From the NCBI GenBank assembly GCA_964651495.1, contig CAZYWP010000100.1:1-11477 (forward strand): 11,477 nucleotides of DNA, in the 5' to 3' direction. Numbering within the stretch: the stretch's first letter is position 1; each line of letters starts with the position of its first letter. Of this stretch, positions 1-6,885 are shown piece after piece. The position numbers were made by a program, and so were the translations under genes. This stretch comes from CAZNVB01 sp964651495. GTDB taxonomy: Bacteria > Acidobacteriota > Aminicenantia > Aminicenantales > UBA8522. The notes beneath the pieces were generated by a model. It was not told the origin of the DNA. It saw only the letters and a program-made list of their open reading frames with translations, and ran no database searches.

Positions 1-115
1 CCAGGAGGCTATCCTGGAAGGAAGCGAGATGATGAAACCTTCCCTCAGCGTCCTCACCTCCCTCAGTCACAAGGACAGTCCGCTCGGGATGCCGAGAACG
101 ATACACTCCCGCCAT
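1..115 (-). pseudogene. IS91-family transposase remnant, internally deleted, runs off the left edge
   Basis: The minus-strand frame opens with ATG at 115-113 and stays open to the window edge. It reads MAGVYRSRHPERTVL and then VTEGGEDAEGRFHHL. From memory of the family, the first piece matches the extreme N terminus of IS91-type transposases (zinc-binding N domain, then a Y2/HUH-type catalytic domain). The second matches the stretch that normally follows the HUH motif (HPHLHFLVTEGG-like), well over 100 residues further on. The two are joined in frame at about positions 70-71, where both parental sequences would have a Leu codon. The zinc-ribbon cysteines and the HUH histidines are therefore missing, so the product cannot be an active transposase even if the rest is intact beyond the edge. 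Alternative: a chance in-frame resemblance, which two separate family matches make unlikely. The family match is recalled and was not searched. Confidence 0.68.
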
Positions 116-123
116 GGCGGGAG
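106..123. repeat. 18-bp perfect palindrome over the transposase start codon
   Basis: CTCCCGCCATGGCGGGAG is self-complementary over all 18 bases and is centred on the CCATGG that contains the minus-strand transposase ATG. In RNA it would fold over the start codon. As DNA it could be a binding site for the transposase or another regulator. Confidence 0.6.
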
Positions 124-356
124 AATGGCCTCAAGAAACGGGCCAAGGCCAAGGATCTGACCGCGTCTCCCTGAAAGGACGGGAAGATCCCCGGCTCGGA
201 GGGGCGAATCAGGCGAGCAAACGTCAACCGGAGTTGCCGTTCAACCAGGAGAATGGAAACGGCCGGCAACAAGACCCGGCGGGCAACTATATAAATAACC
301 GAGAGAAGCTGGCCGACCGGCTGGTCTTCTTCCACACCGGCCCTGTTTCCCAATCG
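116..356. other. GC-rich flank of the IS91-type remnant, no gene seen
   Basis: This is the 5' side of the minus-strand transposase start, probably the non-coding end of the element. It is GC-rich and changes to AT-rich sequence at about 356-365, which I take as the approximate element boundary. IS91 elements lack terminal inverted repeats, so the edge cannot be fixed from the sequence alone. Open frames exist on both strands (63-353 minus, 114-359 plus), but neither resembles a known protein and they overlap each other and the relic. No duplicated target site is visible. Confidence 0.4.
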
Positions 357-360
357 TAGT

Positions 361-532
361 TATGCAGAGTATGATGATTTTTTGCTTTTAAAAGCTTTGA
401 GATCCGGATATTCACCTCAAGGAAGAATCAGAAAGTCTGAAATTCAAATGGAGATACTTCCATTCTTGGCAGAGCAATTGATTTACTGTACCAGAATGAT
501 TACCCTATGCAATGGTAATGAGGCAACGCGAG
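361..532. other. AT-rich intergenic region upstream of alr
   Basis: Composition drops sharply in GC compared with both flanks. One plus-strand frame stays open from after the stop at 292-294 to a stop at 547-549, crossing the presumed element edge, but the protein is not recognisable. A weak sigma-70-like pair is present: TTGATT at 478-483, a 17-bp spacer, and TACCCT at 501-506. It would start transcription near 513, in keeping with the alr start chosen at 533. A perfect 12-bp palindrome, GCTTTTAAAAGC, lies at 384-395. Confidence 0.35.
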
Positions 533-1678
533 ATGTCCGGAGCGATTGACCGGAGCGGGCTGCGCACCTGGATCGAGGTGAGCCGGGGGGCGCTCGCCCG
601 CAACCTGCAGGTTTTTCGCCGCCGGCTCGCCCCCGGCTGCCGGATCATGGCCATTTGCAAGTCCAATGCCTACGGCCACGGTTTGTATGATCTTGCGCCG
701 GTGCTCGAGGAGCTGGGAGTGGACTGGTTTGGAGTGGATTCCATCGTCGAGGCGGCGACACTCCGGGAAAAAGGGATTCGCAGTCCCCTTCTGGTTTTGG
801 GCTACACCCTGCCCAGCCGCTTCGAGGAGGCCGCCCGCCGTCAGATCAGCTTGACCATCTCCAGCCTGGAGAGCCTCCGTGCCCTGCGCTCCTTCCGGAG
901 CCGACAGGCGATCAGAATCCATCTCAAAATCGACACCGGAATGCACCGGCAGGGTTTTCTCCCCTCCCAATGGCCCTCGGCGCTGGAGCTTTTGCCGAAA
1001 AAGTCGCGCCGTCTCGAGGTCGAGGGGATTTACACTCATTTTGCCGCGGCCAAGGATCCCCGGGAGAGGGCTTATACCGATCGTCAAATCGGGGAATTCG
1101 AGACTGCGGTCTCTTTTTTCCGGGCCTCCGGCTATGAACCCATCCGCCATGCCGGAGCGACGGCCGGGGCGTTCAACTACCCCGAAGCTCACTATAATCT
1201 GGTCAGGATAGGCGTCGGGTTGATGGGCCTGTGGCCATCCTACGAGACGAAAAACGCCCACGAATTTGAGGCCCATCTCGAGCCGGCGCTTGCCTGGCGG
1301 ACCCTTGTGTCAGAAATAAAAAAGCTCTCCAAAGGCATGGGAATCGGCTATGACCTCACCGAAAGGCTGAAAAGGGATTCGATCGTCGGCGTCTGTCCGG
1401 TCGGCTACTGGCACGGATTTCCCCGCAGTCTGTCCCGCCTGGCGGAGGTCCTCATCCGGGGCCAAAGGGCGAAAGTCCTGGGCACTGTATCGATGGACAT
1501 GATCGTGATCGATCTGACCGAGATCAAAGGAGCCCGCGTCGGTGACGTGGTCACGGTCCTCGGCCGGGACGGGAAAGAGGAGATCGCCGTCTACGAAATC
1601 GCCCGCCGGGCCGGCGTCTCGCATTATGAGCTGTTGACCCGTCTCAACCCCTTGATCCAGAAATTTTATCCGGATTGA
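533..1678 (+). CDS. alr: Alanine racemase (PLP-dependent, fold type III)
   Basis: Interconverts L- and D-alanine, supplying D-Ala for peptidoglycan; cytoplasmic. With the 533 start the protein has 381 residues, normal for the family. The PLP lysine is K43 in CKSNAYGHG. DTGMHRQGF matches the usual DTGM-R-GF motif. VRIGVGLMG carries the arginine that contacts the PLP ring nitrogen. GIGYDL carries the catalytic tyrosine of the partner subunit, and GTVSMDM matches the usual SMDQ region. The normally conserved GYADG(Y/F)PR reads GYWHGFPR here. ATG 533 is preferred over 512 because GAGG at 520-523 lies nine bases before it and the fold begins soon after; 512 (388 residues) remains possible. It stands alone, about 190 bp before the binding-protein operon, with no clear terminator between. 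Confidence 0.95.
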   Translation: MSGAIDRSGLRTWIEVSRGALARNLQVFRRRLAPGCRIMAICKSNAYGHGLYDLAPVLEELGVDWFGVDSIVEAATLREKGIRSPLLVLGYTLPSRFEEAARRQISLTISSLESLRALRSFRSRQAIRIHLKIDTGMHRQGFLPSQWPSALELLPKKSRRLEVEGIYTHFAAAKDPRERAYTDRQIGEFETAVSFFRASGYEPIRHAGATAGAFNYPEAHYNLVRIGVGLMGLWPSYETKNAHEFEAHLEPALAWRTLVSEIKKLSKGMGIGYDLTERLKRDSIVGVCPVGYWHGFPRSLSRLAEVLIRGQRAKVLGTVSMDMIVIDLTEIKGARVGDVVTVLGRDGKEEIAVYEIARRAGVSHYELLTRLNPLIQKFYPD

Positions 1679-1706
1679 CCGCCACCTCTTCGTTCCCCTC
1701 CAAGGG

Positions 1707-1723
1707 TGTAAAGAATGTTTACA
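1707..1723. promoter_or_regulatory. Inverted repeat, probable activator site upstream of the sigma-54 promoter
   Basis: TGTAAA-GAATG-TTTACA is a perfect 6-bp inverted repeat with a 5-bp centre. Its centre is about 108 bp upstream of the start site predicted from the -24/-12 promoter at 1797-1812, the usual range for an NtrC-type enhancer. Related sites occur at 6259, 6280 and 11461. It could also form a short hairpin after alr, but a 6-bp AT-rich stem is a poor terminator. Confidence 0.5.
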
Positions 1724-1738
1724 AGTTTTGTTGCCGAC

Positions 1739-1766
1739 TTTGCTCCAGATTTCTTTCAACTATAAT
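1739..1766 (+). promoter_or_regulatory. Possible sigma-70 promoter upstream of the binding-protein operon
   Basis: A perfect TATAAT at 1761-1766 is preceded by a poor -35 (TTTGCT at 1739-1744, 16-bp spacer). It lies between the inverted repeat and the sigma-54 promoter, so it could give basal expression of the operon. The AT-rich stretch could instead be a bend between enhancer and promoter. Confidence 0.28.
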
Positions 1767-1796
1767 AATATCTGTGATTTAGCCTTAATCCGGGCC

Positions 1797-1812
1797 TGGC
1801 ACCGAACTTGCT
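1797..1812 (+). promoter_or_regulatory. Sigma-54 (-24/-12) promoter for the SBP-kinase-regulator operon
   Basis: TGGCAC-CGAAC-TTGCT matches the RpoN consensus TGGCAC-N5-TTGCW at every defined position with exact GG-to-GC spacing. The predicted start is near 1823, giving a leader of about 45 bases before ATG 1868. The operon it would drive encodes a sigma-54 activator, so autoregulation is likely. Confidence 0.8.
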
Positions 1813-1867
1813 TTAAAGTTGCATTCCGGGGAGGACTTCACTATCATTAGAACAGCCCGGATATCTG

Positions 1868-3463
1868 ATGCGCAGCCGGTTGGCCATCTTCTCGCTCGTT
1901 TTTCTCCTTCTTTCTTTTATGCCCCTCTTTGAATTTGCCGCCAGGCGGCCTCTGGATGAAGGGAAGTATGGGGGGACCTTGAGAGTGCGTTCCTTTGCCG
2001 GCGGCGCCTTCCGGCCCCATTTCGACCCCGCCGGCGATGCCCACGATTTCCTTCTGGAACAAGTCTTTGATGGCCTGGTCCGGCTCGACAAGGACTTGAA
2101 CGTCATCCCCGTGCTCGCAGAATACTGGGTCATCTCCGAGCAGGGAAGAAAATTCACCTTTTATTTGAGAAGAGGCGTCCGGTTTCACCATGGTAAAGAG
2201 CTCGAGGCCGGGGATGTCAAGTCTTCCCTGGAGAGGCTCGTCCACAAGGAGACGAAAAGCTCCCATCATCAATATTTCGTGGGCAAAGTGGCGGGAGCTC
2301 GCGACTATTGGGAAGGGAAAGCAGCTCATGTCGAGGGTTTCCGGGTCCTGGATAAATACACTTTTGAAATCGTCTGGACTCATCCCTATGTTAGCGCGCT
2401 GTATTTGTTAAGTGCGAATTTCTGCAAGGTGCTTCCCGGCGATCTCCTCACCATCCAGGGAAAGGGCTTTTTTCAAAAACCCTCGGGGACAGGCCCGTTC
2501 AAATTCGCCCACTGGCTGAGGAGTCCACGCCTGGACGTTGTCGGAGCGCGCCTCGAGCGGAACAACGGCTACTTCGGCAAGAAGCCGTTTCTCGAAGCCG
2601 TCGAATTCAGCCCTTATTACACCCTCGACCATTTCCTGGACAGGGAAATCGACATCATCCCTTATTTCTCCTCGCGCCTGGCCAACACGGATTGTCAGGT
2701 CCTGGAACACGAGAGTTTCAGCCAGGCCTATTTGGCCATGAGCTGCCACCTCCCGCCGCTCGATAATCCCGCCGTCCGTATGGCCATCACCATGGCCGTC
2801 GATAAAAAGGAAATCGCCAAGGCGGCCTTCCGGCTGGACATGATCCCCCAGGTGACCAACAATTATATTCCGGCCAAGCTGCCGGGATTTTTCCCCGCCG
2901 ACGACAAGGGGGGTCCTGATATCAAGGCGGCCATCCAGGTTCTCAATCAGAACGGCTATTCGGGCGAAGGGAGCTTTCCCGTTTTCAGCCTCTATTTCGA
3001 AGAACCGAGAATTGAGGAGGCCGACAAAATCTACCGTGCTCTGAGGGATGCTCTGGCAGGCCTGGGCATCAAGCTCAGGATGAAGTCCTTTAGGTCCGTT
3101 GAGGAGCTCCAGACATCCCGGGAGCCGTATTTTGTTTTCCTCAACTGGCGGATGGATTTCCCCGCTCCCGAAAACATCGTCTTCCCTCTGTTCATTTCGT
3201 CTTCCGTCCAGAATAAGAGCCTGATGCGGTATTTCAACCCGCGGCTGGATGAGTTGGCCGGTCAGGCCGAAACCGAAGGAAGCTGGACGGAACGCATCGC
3301 GCTTTTTCAGAAAATCGAGCAAATTCTGGAGCAAGACGTCCCCGCCATCCCCCTCTTTTCCCGGCAGGAGCGCCTGGCGTTGCAGCCCTATGTCCGGGGG
3401 GTCGGGATTCCGCCGCTGGGTTCGTTTTATCTCGATGCCAAGGAGATCTGGCTGGACAAATGA
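1868..3463 (+). CDS. Periplasmic substrate-binding protein, family 5 (DppA/OppA-like)
   Basis: A 531-residue extracytoplasmic solute-binding protein of the peptide/nickel ABC family (SBP_bac_5). Residues 1-25 form a signal peptide: basic MRSR, a hydrophobic core, then FEFAA as a likely cleavage region; there is no lipobox Cys. Family landmarks follow in order: KYGGTLRV (about 32-39), VFDGLVRLDKDLNVIPVLAEYW (about 63-84, aligns with the usual LVR-D-x-P-LAESW block), VRFHHGKELEAGDVKSSLERL (about 104-124) and NPAVRMAITMAVDKKEI (about 300-316). Its stop overlaps the kinase start as ATGA, so the two are translationally coupled. No permease or ATPase gene is nearby. I infer that it may serve as a ligand-binding partner of the kinase, or share distant permeases. 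No good Shine-Dalgarno precedes ATG 1868, but the signal peptide supports that start. The ligand cannot be read from the sequence. Confidence 0.92.
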   Translation: MRSRLAIFSLVFLLLSFMPLFEFAARRPLDEGKYGGTLRVRSFAGGAFRPHFDPAGDAHDFLLEQVFDGLVRLDKDLNVIPVLAEYWVISEQGRKFTFYLRRGVRFHHGKELEAGDVKSSLERLVHKETKSSHHQYFVGKVAGARDYWEGKAAHVEGFRVLDKYTFEIVWTHPYVSALYLLSANFCKVLPGDLLTIQGKGFFQKPSGTGPFKFAHWLRSPRLDVVGARLERNNGYFGKKPFLEAVEFSPYYTLDHFLDREIDIIPYFSSRLANTDCQVLEHESFSQAYLAMSCHLPPLDNPAVRMAITMAVDKKEIAKAAFRLDMIPQVTNNYIPAKLPGFFPADDKGGPDIKAAIQVLNQNGYSGEGSFPVFSLYFEEPRIEEADKIYRALRDALAGLGIKLRMKSFRSVEELQTSREPYFVFLNWRMDFPAPENIVFPLFISSSVQNKSLMRYFNPRLDELAGQAETEGSWTERIALFQKIEQILEQDVPAIPLFSRQERLALQPYVRGVGIPPLGSFYLDAKEIWLDK

Positions 3464-4932
3464 AGCCCGACAGAGCGCGCCTCAGGATCTCGCTTTACAC
3501 GAGATTCATGCTGGCCATCACCCTCATCCTGATACTGCTCGTCGGGTCCATTCTTCTGGTGATCGAAAAGCGGGAGGTCAAGACCATCTTTGAAGAGGCG
3601 AGAGACAGGGGTATCCTGATCGCCGCCAACATCGGCAACCTGAACCTGGAGCGGTTGAAATTTTGGGATGCCGAGGGGACCAAAAAGAGCATCGAGGAGC
3701 AGGTGAATGAGCAGCTCCTGTATGTAGTCGTCTTTGACCGCTTCAGCAGCCTGTTCGCAGCCAGCGACCTGGCCCAGGACAACGAGGATGTCACCTTATT
3801 CAGCCGGCTTTCCGGAGATGCGGCGGCAAGAGACGCCGCCATCGGGACCAGGGATTTCAACCGGGACGGAAGGGTCGTGCCGGCAATCGAGATCGAAATC
3901 CCGGTTTTCGCCACGGGGTCGCCGACGAAATGGGGCTCGATCAAGGTCGGGCTGTCGCTGGAAGAGATGAAACGAGAGGTCCGTCGGACCCGTCTCGTGC
4001 TCATCCTCATCGGCTGCGGCGGGTTTCTCCTGGGCACCGGGGGGGCGGCCATTCTGGCCAAGCGGATTACCGGTCCGCTGAAGAAGTTGGTCGAGGGAAC
4101 GGTCCGCATCTCCCGCGGTGATTTTTCCCAGAGCATGGCCATCGCCTCGCGCGACGAGATCGGCGAGCTCGCGCGCAGTTTCAATAACATGACCCGGGAC
4201 CTGCTCCAGACCCGCCAGCAGATGGAGGAGGCGAACAAGCGGCTCATCCAGGCCGAGAAGCTGGCCTCGATCGGCCGGATCGCCGCGACCATCGCCCATG
4301 AAATCCGCAACCCGCTGACCTCGGTGAAGCTGAACATCCAAAAGCTGTTGCAGAACGAAGGTTTGGGAGAGGAGGAGGTCGAACATCTCAGCATTTCCCA
4401 GGAAGGCATCCAGCAGATTGAGAAATTCATCAGGGAGATGCTCAATTTCACCCGGGTTTCCGACTTGAACCTGGAGCGCTTTTCCGTCGTCCAGGTGGTC
4501 GAGGAAGCGGCCAAAGTCATGAGAGACTCCCTGGAGGAGAAGAAGATCAGTCTGGAGAGAAACTACGCCGCGAACCTTCCGCTGGTTCTGGTGGACGGAG
4601 ACAAAATGAGGCAGGTCTTTCTGAACATCCTTCGCAACAGCTTCGAGGCCGTGGAAAGAGGCGGGAAGATCAGCCTGGCTCTTTCGCGCGCCGGGAATGA
4701 GACCGGCTGCTGGATCAAGGCCCGCATTTCCGACAACGGCTGCGGGATTCCCGAAAAAGACTGGGAAAATATCTTTGAGCCGTTCTTCACGACCAAGCCC
4801 TCCGGAATCGGGCTGGGGCTGGCCAACGCCAGGAAGATCATTGAGCAGCACCGGGGAGTGATCAAGGTCGTCAAAAAAAGAGGGAAGGGGACTGCCTTTG
4901 AGGTCCTGATTCCCTGCGAGGGGGAGACATGA
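3460..4932 (+). CDS. Membrane sensor histidine kinase, NtrB/AtoS-like
   Basis: A 490-residue sensor kinase. A first membrane helix (about 16-35) and a second (about 178-200) bracket a periplasmic sensor region of some 140 residues that I do not recognise by family. A HAMP domain follows (about 200-252: KRITGPLKKL to RDEIGELARSFNNM), then a coiled coil. HisKA holds the phospho-acceptor H280 in ATIAHEIRNPLTS. The HATPase has the N box around N389 (QVFLNILRNSFEAV), the G1 box DNGCGIP with D425, FEPFFTTK at 439-446, and a G2 glycine run GIGLGLANARKI (449-460). All catalytic landmarks are present. It sits between the binding protein and the NtrC-type regulator with ATGA overlaps on both sides, so the regulator is its evident partner. 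The periplasmic part could sense the neighbouring binding protein, which is inference. Confidence 0.95.
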   Translation: MKPDRARLRISLYTRFMLAITLILILLVGSILLVIEKREVKTIFEEARDRGILIAANIGNLNLERLKFWDAEGTKKSIEEQVNEQLLYVVVFDRFSSLFAASDLAQDNEDVTLFSRLSGDAAARDAAIGTRDFNRDGRVVPAIEIEIPVFATGSPTKWGSIKVGLSLEEMKREVRRTRLVLILIGCGGFLLGTGGAAILAKRITGPLKKLVEGTVRISRGDFSQSMAIASRDEIGELARSFNNMTRDLLQTRQQMEEANKRLIQAEKLASIGRIAATIAHEIRNPLTSVKLNIQKLLQNEGLGEEEVEHLSISQEGIQQIEKFIREMLNFTRVSDLNLERFSVVQVVEEAAKVMRDSLEEKKISLERNYAANLPLVLVDGDKMRQVFLNILRNSFEAVERGGKISLALSRAGNETGCWIKARISDNGCGIPEKDWENIFEPFFTTKPSGIGLGLANARKIIEQHRGVIKVVKKRGKGTAFEVLIPCEGET

Positions 4933-6263
4933 AGTCGGTCCTGATAATCGATGATGATCCGCTGATCCGTAAGACTCTCTCTTCCCATTTGCTGAAAAAA
5001 GGATTCGAAGTTCAGCTGGCGGAAATGGGGGAGGAGGGGATGCGAAAGTTTGCCGAAAACTGTCCCGACCTCGTCCTTCTCGATGTCCGGCTGCCCGACA
5101 GCGACGGGATCGAGGTCTTGAGAAAGATCAAGGAAAGGAACAAGAAAACCTGCGTGCTGGTGATGACGGCCTATGACGATATGCGGACTACGGTCGATGC
5201 GATCAAGCTCGGCGCTTTTGAGTACCTGGTCAAGCCGCTCAACTTCATCGACCTCGACCTGACAGTGGAAAAAGCCCTCCAGGTCCGGGCGCTGGAGGAG
5301 AAGGTCAGCTATCTCATCGAGGAGAAACAAAAAGAATACACCATCGACAACATCATCGGCCGTTCTCCCCAGATGCGGGAGGTCTTCAAGCTCATTGGGT
5401 CGGTGGCCAACACCCGGACCAACATCCTCATCCAGGGAGATAGCGGGACGGGGAAGGAACTGGTGGCCAAGGCCATCCACTACAACAGCCTTTTCCGCGA
5501 TGAGCCGTTCATCGTCATCAACTGCTCCGCCATCACCGACACCCTGCTCGAAAGCGAGCTCTTCGGGCACGTCAAAGGCGCCTTCACCGACGCCGTTTGC
5601 GAAACAAGGGGCAAATTCGAAATCGCCGGCCGGGGCACTCTTTTTCTGGACGAGATCGGCGATATCTCTCCCAACTTGCAGTCGAAGCTGCTGCGGGTGA
5701 TCGAGACCCGGGACTTCATGAAGGTGGGCGGCGAAAAAATCCTGAAGACCGAAGCCCGGATCATCGCCGCGACCAACCATGACCTGAAAACTCTGATCGA
5801 TAAGGGAAGTTTCAGGGAGGACCTGTATTATCGGCTGAAGGTCGTGGAGATTTTTCTGCCGCCGTTGCGGGAGCGAAAAGAGGACATCCCCGAGCTGGCG
5901 GCCTACCTCCTGGAGAAGATCAACCGGGAGCTGCGGAAAAACGTCCGCAAAGTGCCCTCTGAGGTGATGCAGCTTCTGACGGAAATGCCCTGGCGGGGCA
6001 ACGTCCGGGAGCTGGAAAACGCCCTGACCCGGGCCGTGATCCTGGCCAAGGGCGATGTGGTCCTCAAGGAAAACCTCCCCCTCGAAGCCGCCGAGAAAAA
6101 ACTCTTTCCCGGGGAGTTGGTTCCGTTGAGAGAAGTGGAGAAGAGCTATATTCAGCACGTTCTGAACGCCGCCCAGGGCAGCAAGACGCGGGCCTGCCAG
6201 ATCCTGCAGATCAGCCGGCCCACTCTGGATAAGAAGATCAAGGAATACAAGCTGACCCTGTAA
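4929..6263 (+). CDS. NtrC-family sigma-54-dependent response regulator
   Basis: A 444-residue response regulator in three parts. The receiver domain (1-115) has the acidic DDD at 8-10, phospho-acceptor D52, T80 and K102. The AAA+ domain (about 140-370) has Walker A GDSGTGKE (170-177), Walker B TLFLDEIG with D241-E242, arginine-finger region FREDLYYRL (295-303) and PWRGNVRELENA (354-365). A Fis-type helix-turn-helix ends the protein (about 405-442, GSKTRACQILQISRPTLDKK). The sigma-54 contact loop reads GAFTDA (217-222) in place of GAFTGA; the Phe and Thr are kept. The start overlaps the kinase stop as ATGA and has a strong GAGGGGGAG ribosome site. It should remodel sigma-54 polymerase after phosphorylation by the kinase. 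The nearby -24/-12 promoters and repeats at 1707, 6259 and 6280 are its likely targets. Confidence 0.95.
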   Translation: MKSVLIIDDDPLIRKTLSSHLLKKGFEVQLAEMGEEGMRKFAENCPDLVLLDVRLPDSDGIEVLRKIKERNKKTCVLVMTAYDDMRTTVDAIKLGAFEYLVKPLNFIDLDLTVEKALQVRALEEKVSYLIEEKQKEYTIDNIIGRSPQMREVFKLIGSVANTRTNILIQGDSGTGKELVAKAIHYNSLFRDEPFIVINCSAITDTLLESELFGHVKGAFTDAVCETRGKFEIAGRGTLFLDEIGDISPNLQSKLLRVIETRDFMKVGGEKILKTEARIIAATNHDLKTLIDKGSFREDLYYRLKVVEIFLPPLRERKEDIPELAAYLLEKINRELRKNVRKVPSEVMQLLTEMPWRGNVRELENALTRAVILAKGDVVLKENLPLEAAEKKLFPGELVPLREVEKSYIQHVLNAAQGSKTRACQILQISRPTLDKKIKEYKLTL

Positions 6264-6275
6264 ATGATTTTTAAC
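6259..6275. promoter_or_regulatory. Activator-type half-site pair, copy 1, overlapping the regulator stop codon
   Basis: TGTAAA-TGATT-TTTAAC keeps the left half of the 1707 repeat perfectly and 4 of 6 bases of the right half. It overlaps the TAA of the NtrC-type gene and is centred about 117 bp upstream of the predicted start of the next sigma-54 promoter. Copy 2 begins exactly 21 bp later, two helical turns. Confidence 0.42.
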
Positions 6276-6279
6276 GGCC

Positions 6280-6296
6280 TGTAAAAAATCTTTTGC
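6280..6296. promoter_or_regulatory. Activator-type half-site pair, copy 2
   Basis: TGTAAA-AAATC-TTTTGC has a perfect left half preceded by CC, like copy 1, and a weak right half (3 of 6). It is centred about 96 bp upstream of the predicted start from the promoter at 6358-6373. Same-face tandem sites are typical of NtrC-type activators, which bind cooperatively. Confidence 0.38.
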
Positions 6297-6357
6297 CGGC
6301 GATGACGGAAGGCGGGCCGCCGCCTGGAAGTTCCGTCGAAACCCGCCGCAATCGAGT

Positions 6358-6373
6358 TGGCACAAAAAATGCT
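6358..6373 (+). promoter_or_regulatory. Sigma-54 promoter for the stand-alone receiver gene
   Basis: TGGCAC-AAAAA-ATGCT fits the RpoN consensus with one deviation (A for T at the first base of TTGC) and exact spacing between GG and GC. The predicted start near 6384 leaves about 20 bases before ATG 6404, with GAGG at 6391-6394 as ribosome site, a well-proportioned leader. Confidence 0.68.
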
Positions 6374-6403
6374 CTTTTTCGGGTTGAACCGAGGTCCGAG
6401 ACA

Positions 6404-6790
6404 ATGGCCGAGAAAAAGATTGTGTTCGTCGATGACGATGAATCCATCCGCAAGACATTCCTTTTGATGTTCAAAAAAGATTACCGCGTCTACCTGGCCG
6501 AGGATTCTGAGCAGGCTCTGCGCGACTTCAAGCATCTCAGGTTTGACCTGATCGTGGCCGATTACAGGCTGCCCCGTCTCAACGGGCTGGAGATGATCGG
6601 CCGCTTCCGGGACCTGGGCTACCGGGGAGAAGCGATCCTCATTTCGGCCCATTCCGATTTAATCCGGATCGAGGATTTGGAGCGTTTCCAGGTGGGACAT
6701 TTTTTTGTCAAGCCGCTGGATTTCCACGTCCTGACGCGGTCCATCGAATACCTCCTCGCCCAAAAGGAGCTGGCCGGAAAACCGGCGTGA
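6404..6790 (+). CDS. Single-domain response regulator (receiver only)
   Basis: A 128-residue CheY-like receiver with no output domain. Acidic residues D10-D12 (FVDDDES), phospho-acceptor D53 (VADYRLP), S81 in the switch Thr/Ser position (ILISAHSD) and K103 (FVKPLDF) are all present, so it should be phosphorylated. A longer frame opens at 6293, but ATG 6404 is preferred: it follows GAGG at 6391-6394 by nine bases, it begins right at the receiver fold, and the sigma-54 promoter at 6358 lies inside the longer version. It follows the NtrC-type gene by 140 bp and is the last gene before the terminator. It may act as a phosphate sink or competitor for the kinase upstream, or relay to another protein; nothing in the sequence decides between these. 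Confidence 0.9.
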   Translation: MAEKKIVFVDDDESIRKTFLLMFKKDYRVYLAEDSEQALRDFKHLRFDLIVADYRLPRLNGLEMIGRFRDLGYRGEAILISAHSDLIRIEDLERFQVGHFFVKPLDFHVLTRSIEYLLAQKELAGKPA

Positions 6791-6813
6791 GAAGGGAAAG
6801 GCTTCCCTTTTTT
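6791..6813 (+). terminator. Rho-independent terminator after the two-component block
   Basis: AAGGGAA (6792-6798), loop AGGC, TTCCCTT (6803-6809), with a run of six T at 6808-6813. It begins directly after the TGA of the receiver gene and closes the unit that starts at 1823. Confidence 0.78.
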
Positions 6814-6885
6814 GCCAGGGAATGTCTTCTGAAATCCTGAGCCTTGAATCTCGCAAGCTCAGGCCAGGGCCTTAACCGCCTCCTC

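Noticed and set aside
63..359. Open frames of 96 (minus) and 81 (plus) codons
   Set aside because: They overlap each other on opposite strands, have no recognisable domain, and lie across the IS91-type relic and its flank.
467..481. Sigma-54-like TGGCAG-AGCAA-TTGA upstream of alr
   Set aside because: The -12 element reads GA instead of the nearly invariant GC, and the -24 element ends in G rather than C. No related activator site lies upstream.
6293..6403. N-terminal extension of the single-domain receiver
   Set aside because: The extension contains the sigma-54 promoter and lacks a fold; ATG 6404 has a ribosome site and starts the receiver domain.
4563..6458. 631-codon minus-strand frame opposite the kinase and regulator genes
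   Set aside because: It is the antisense shadow of two clearly coding genes with intact motifs, and its own product shows no known domain.
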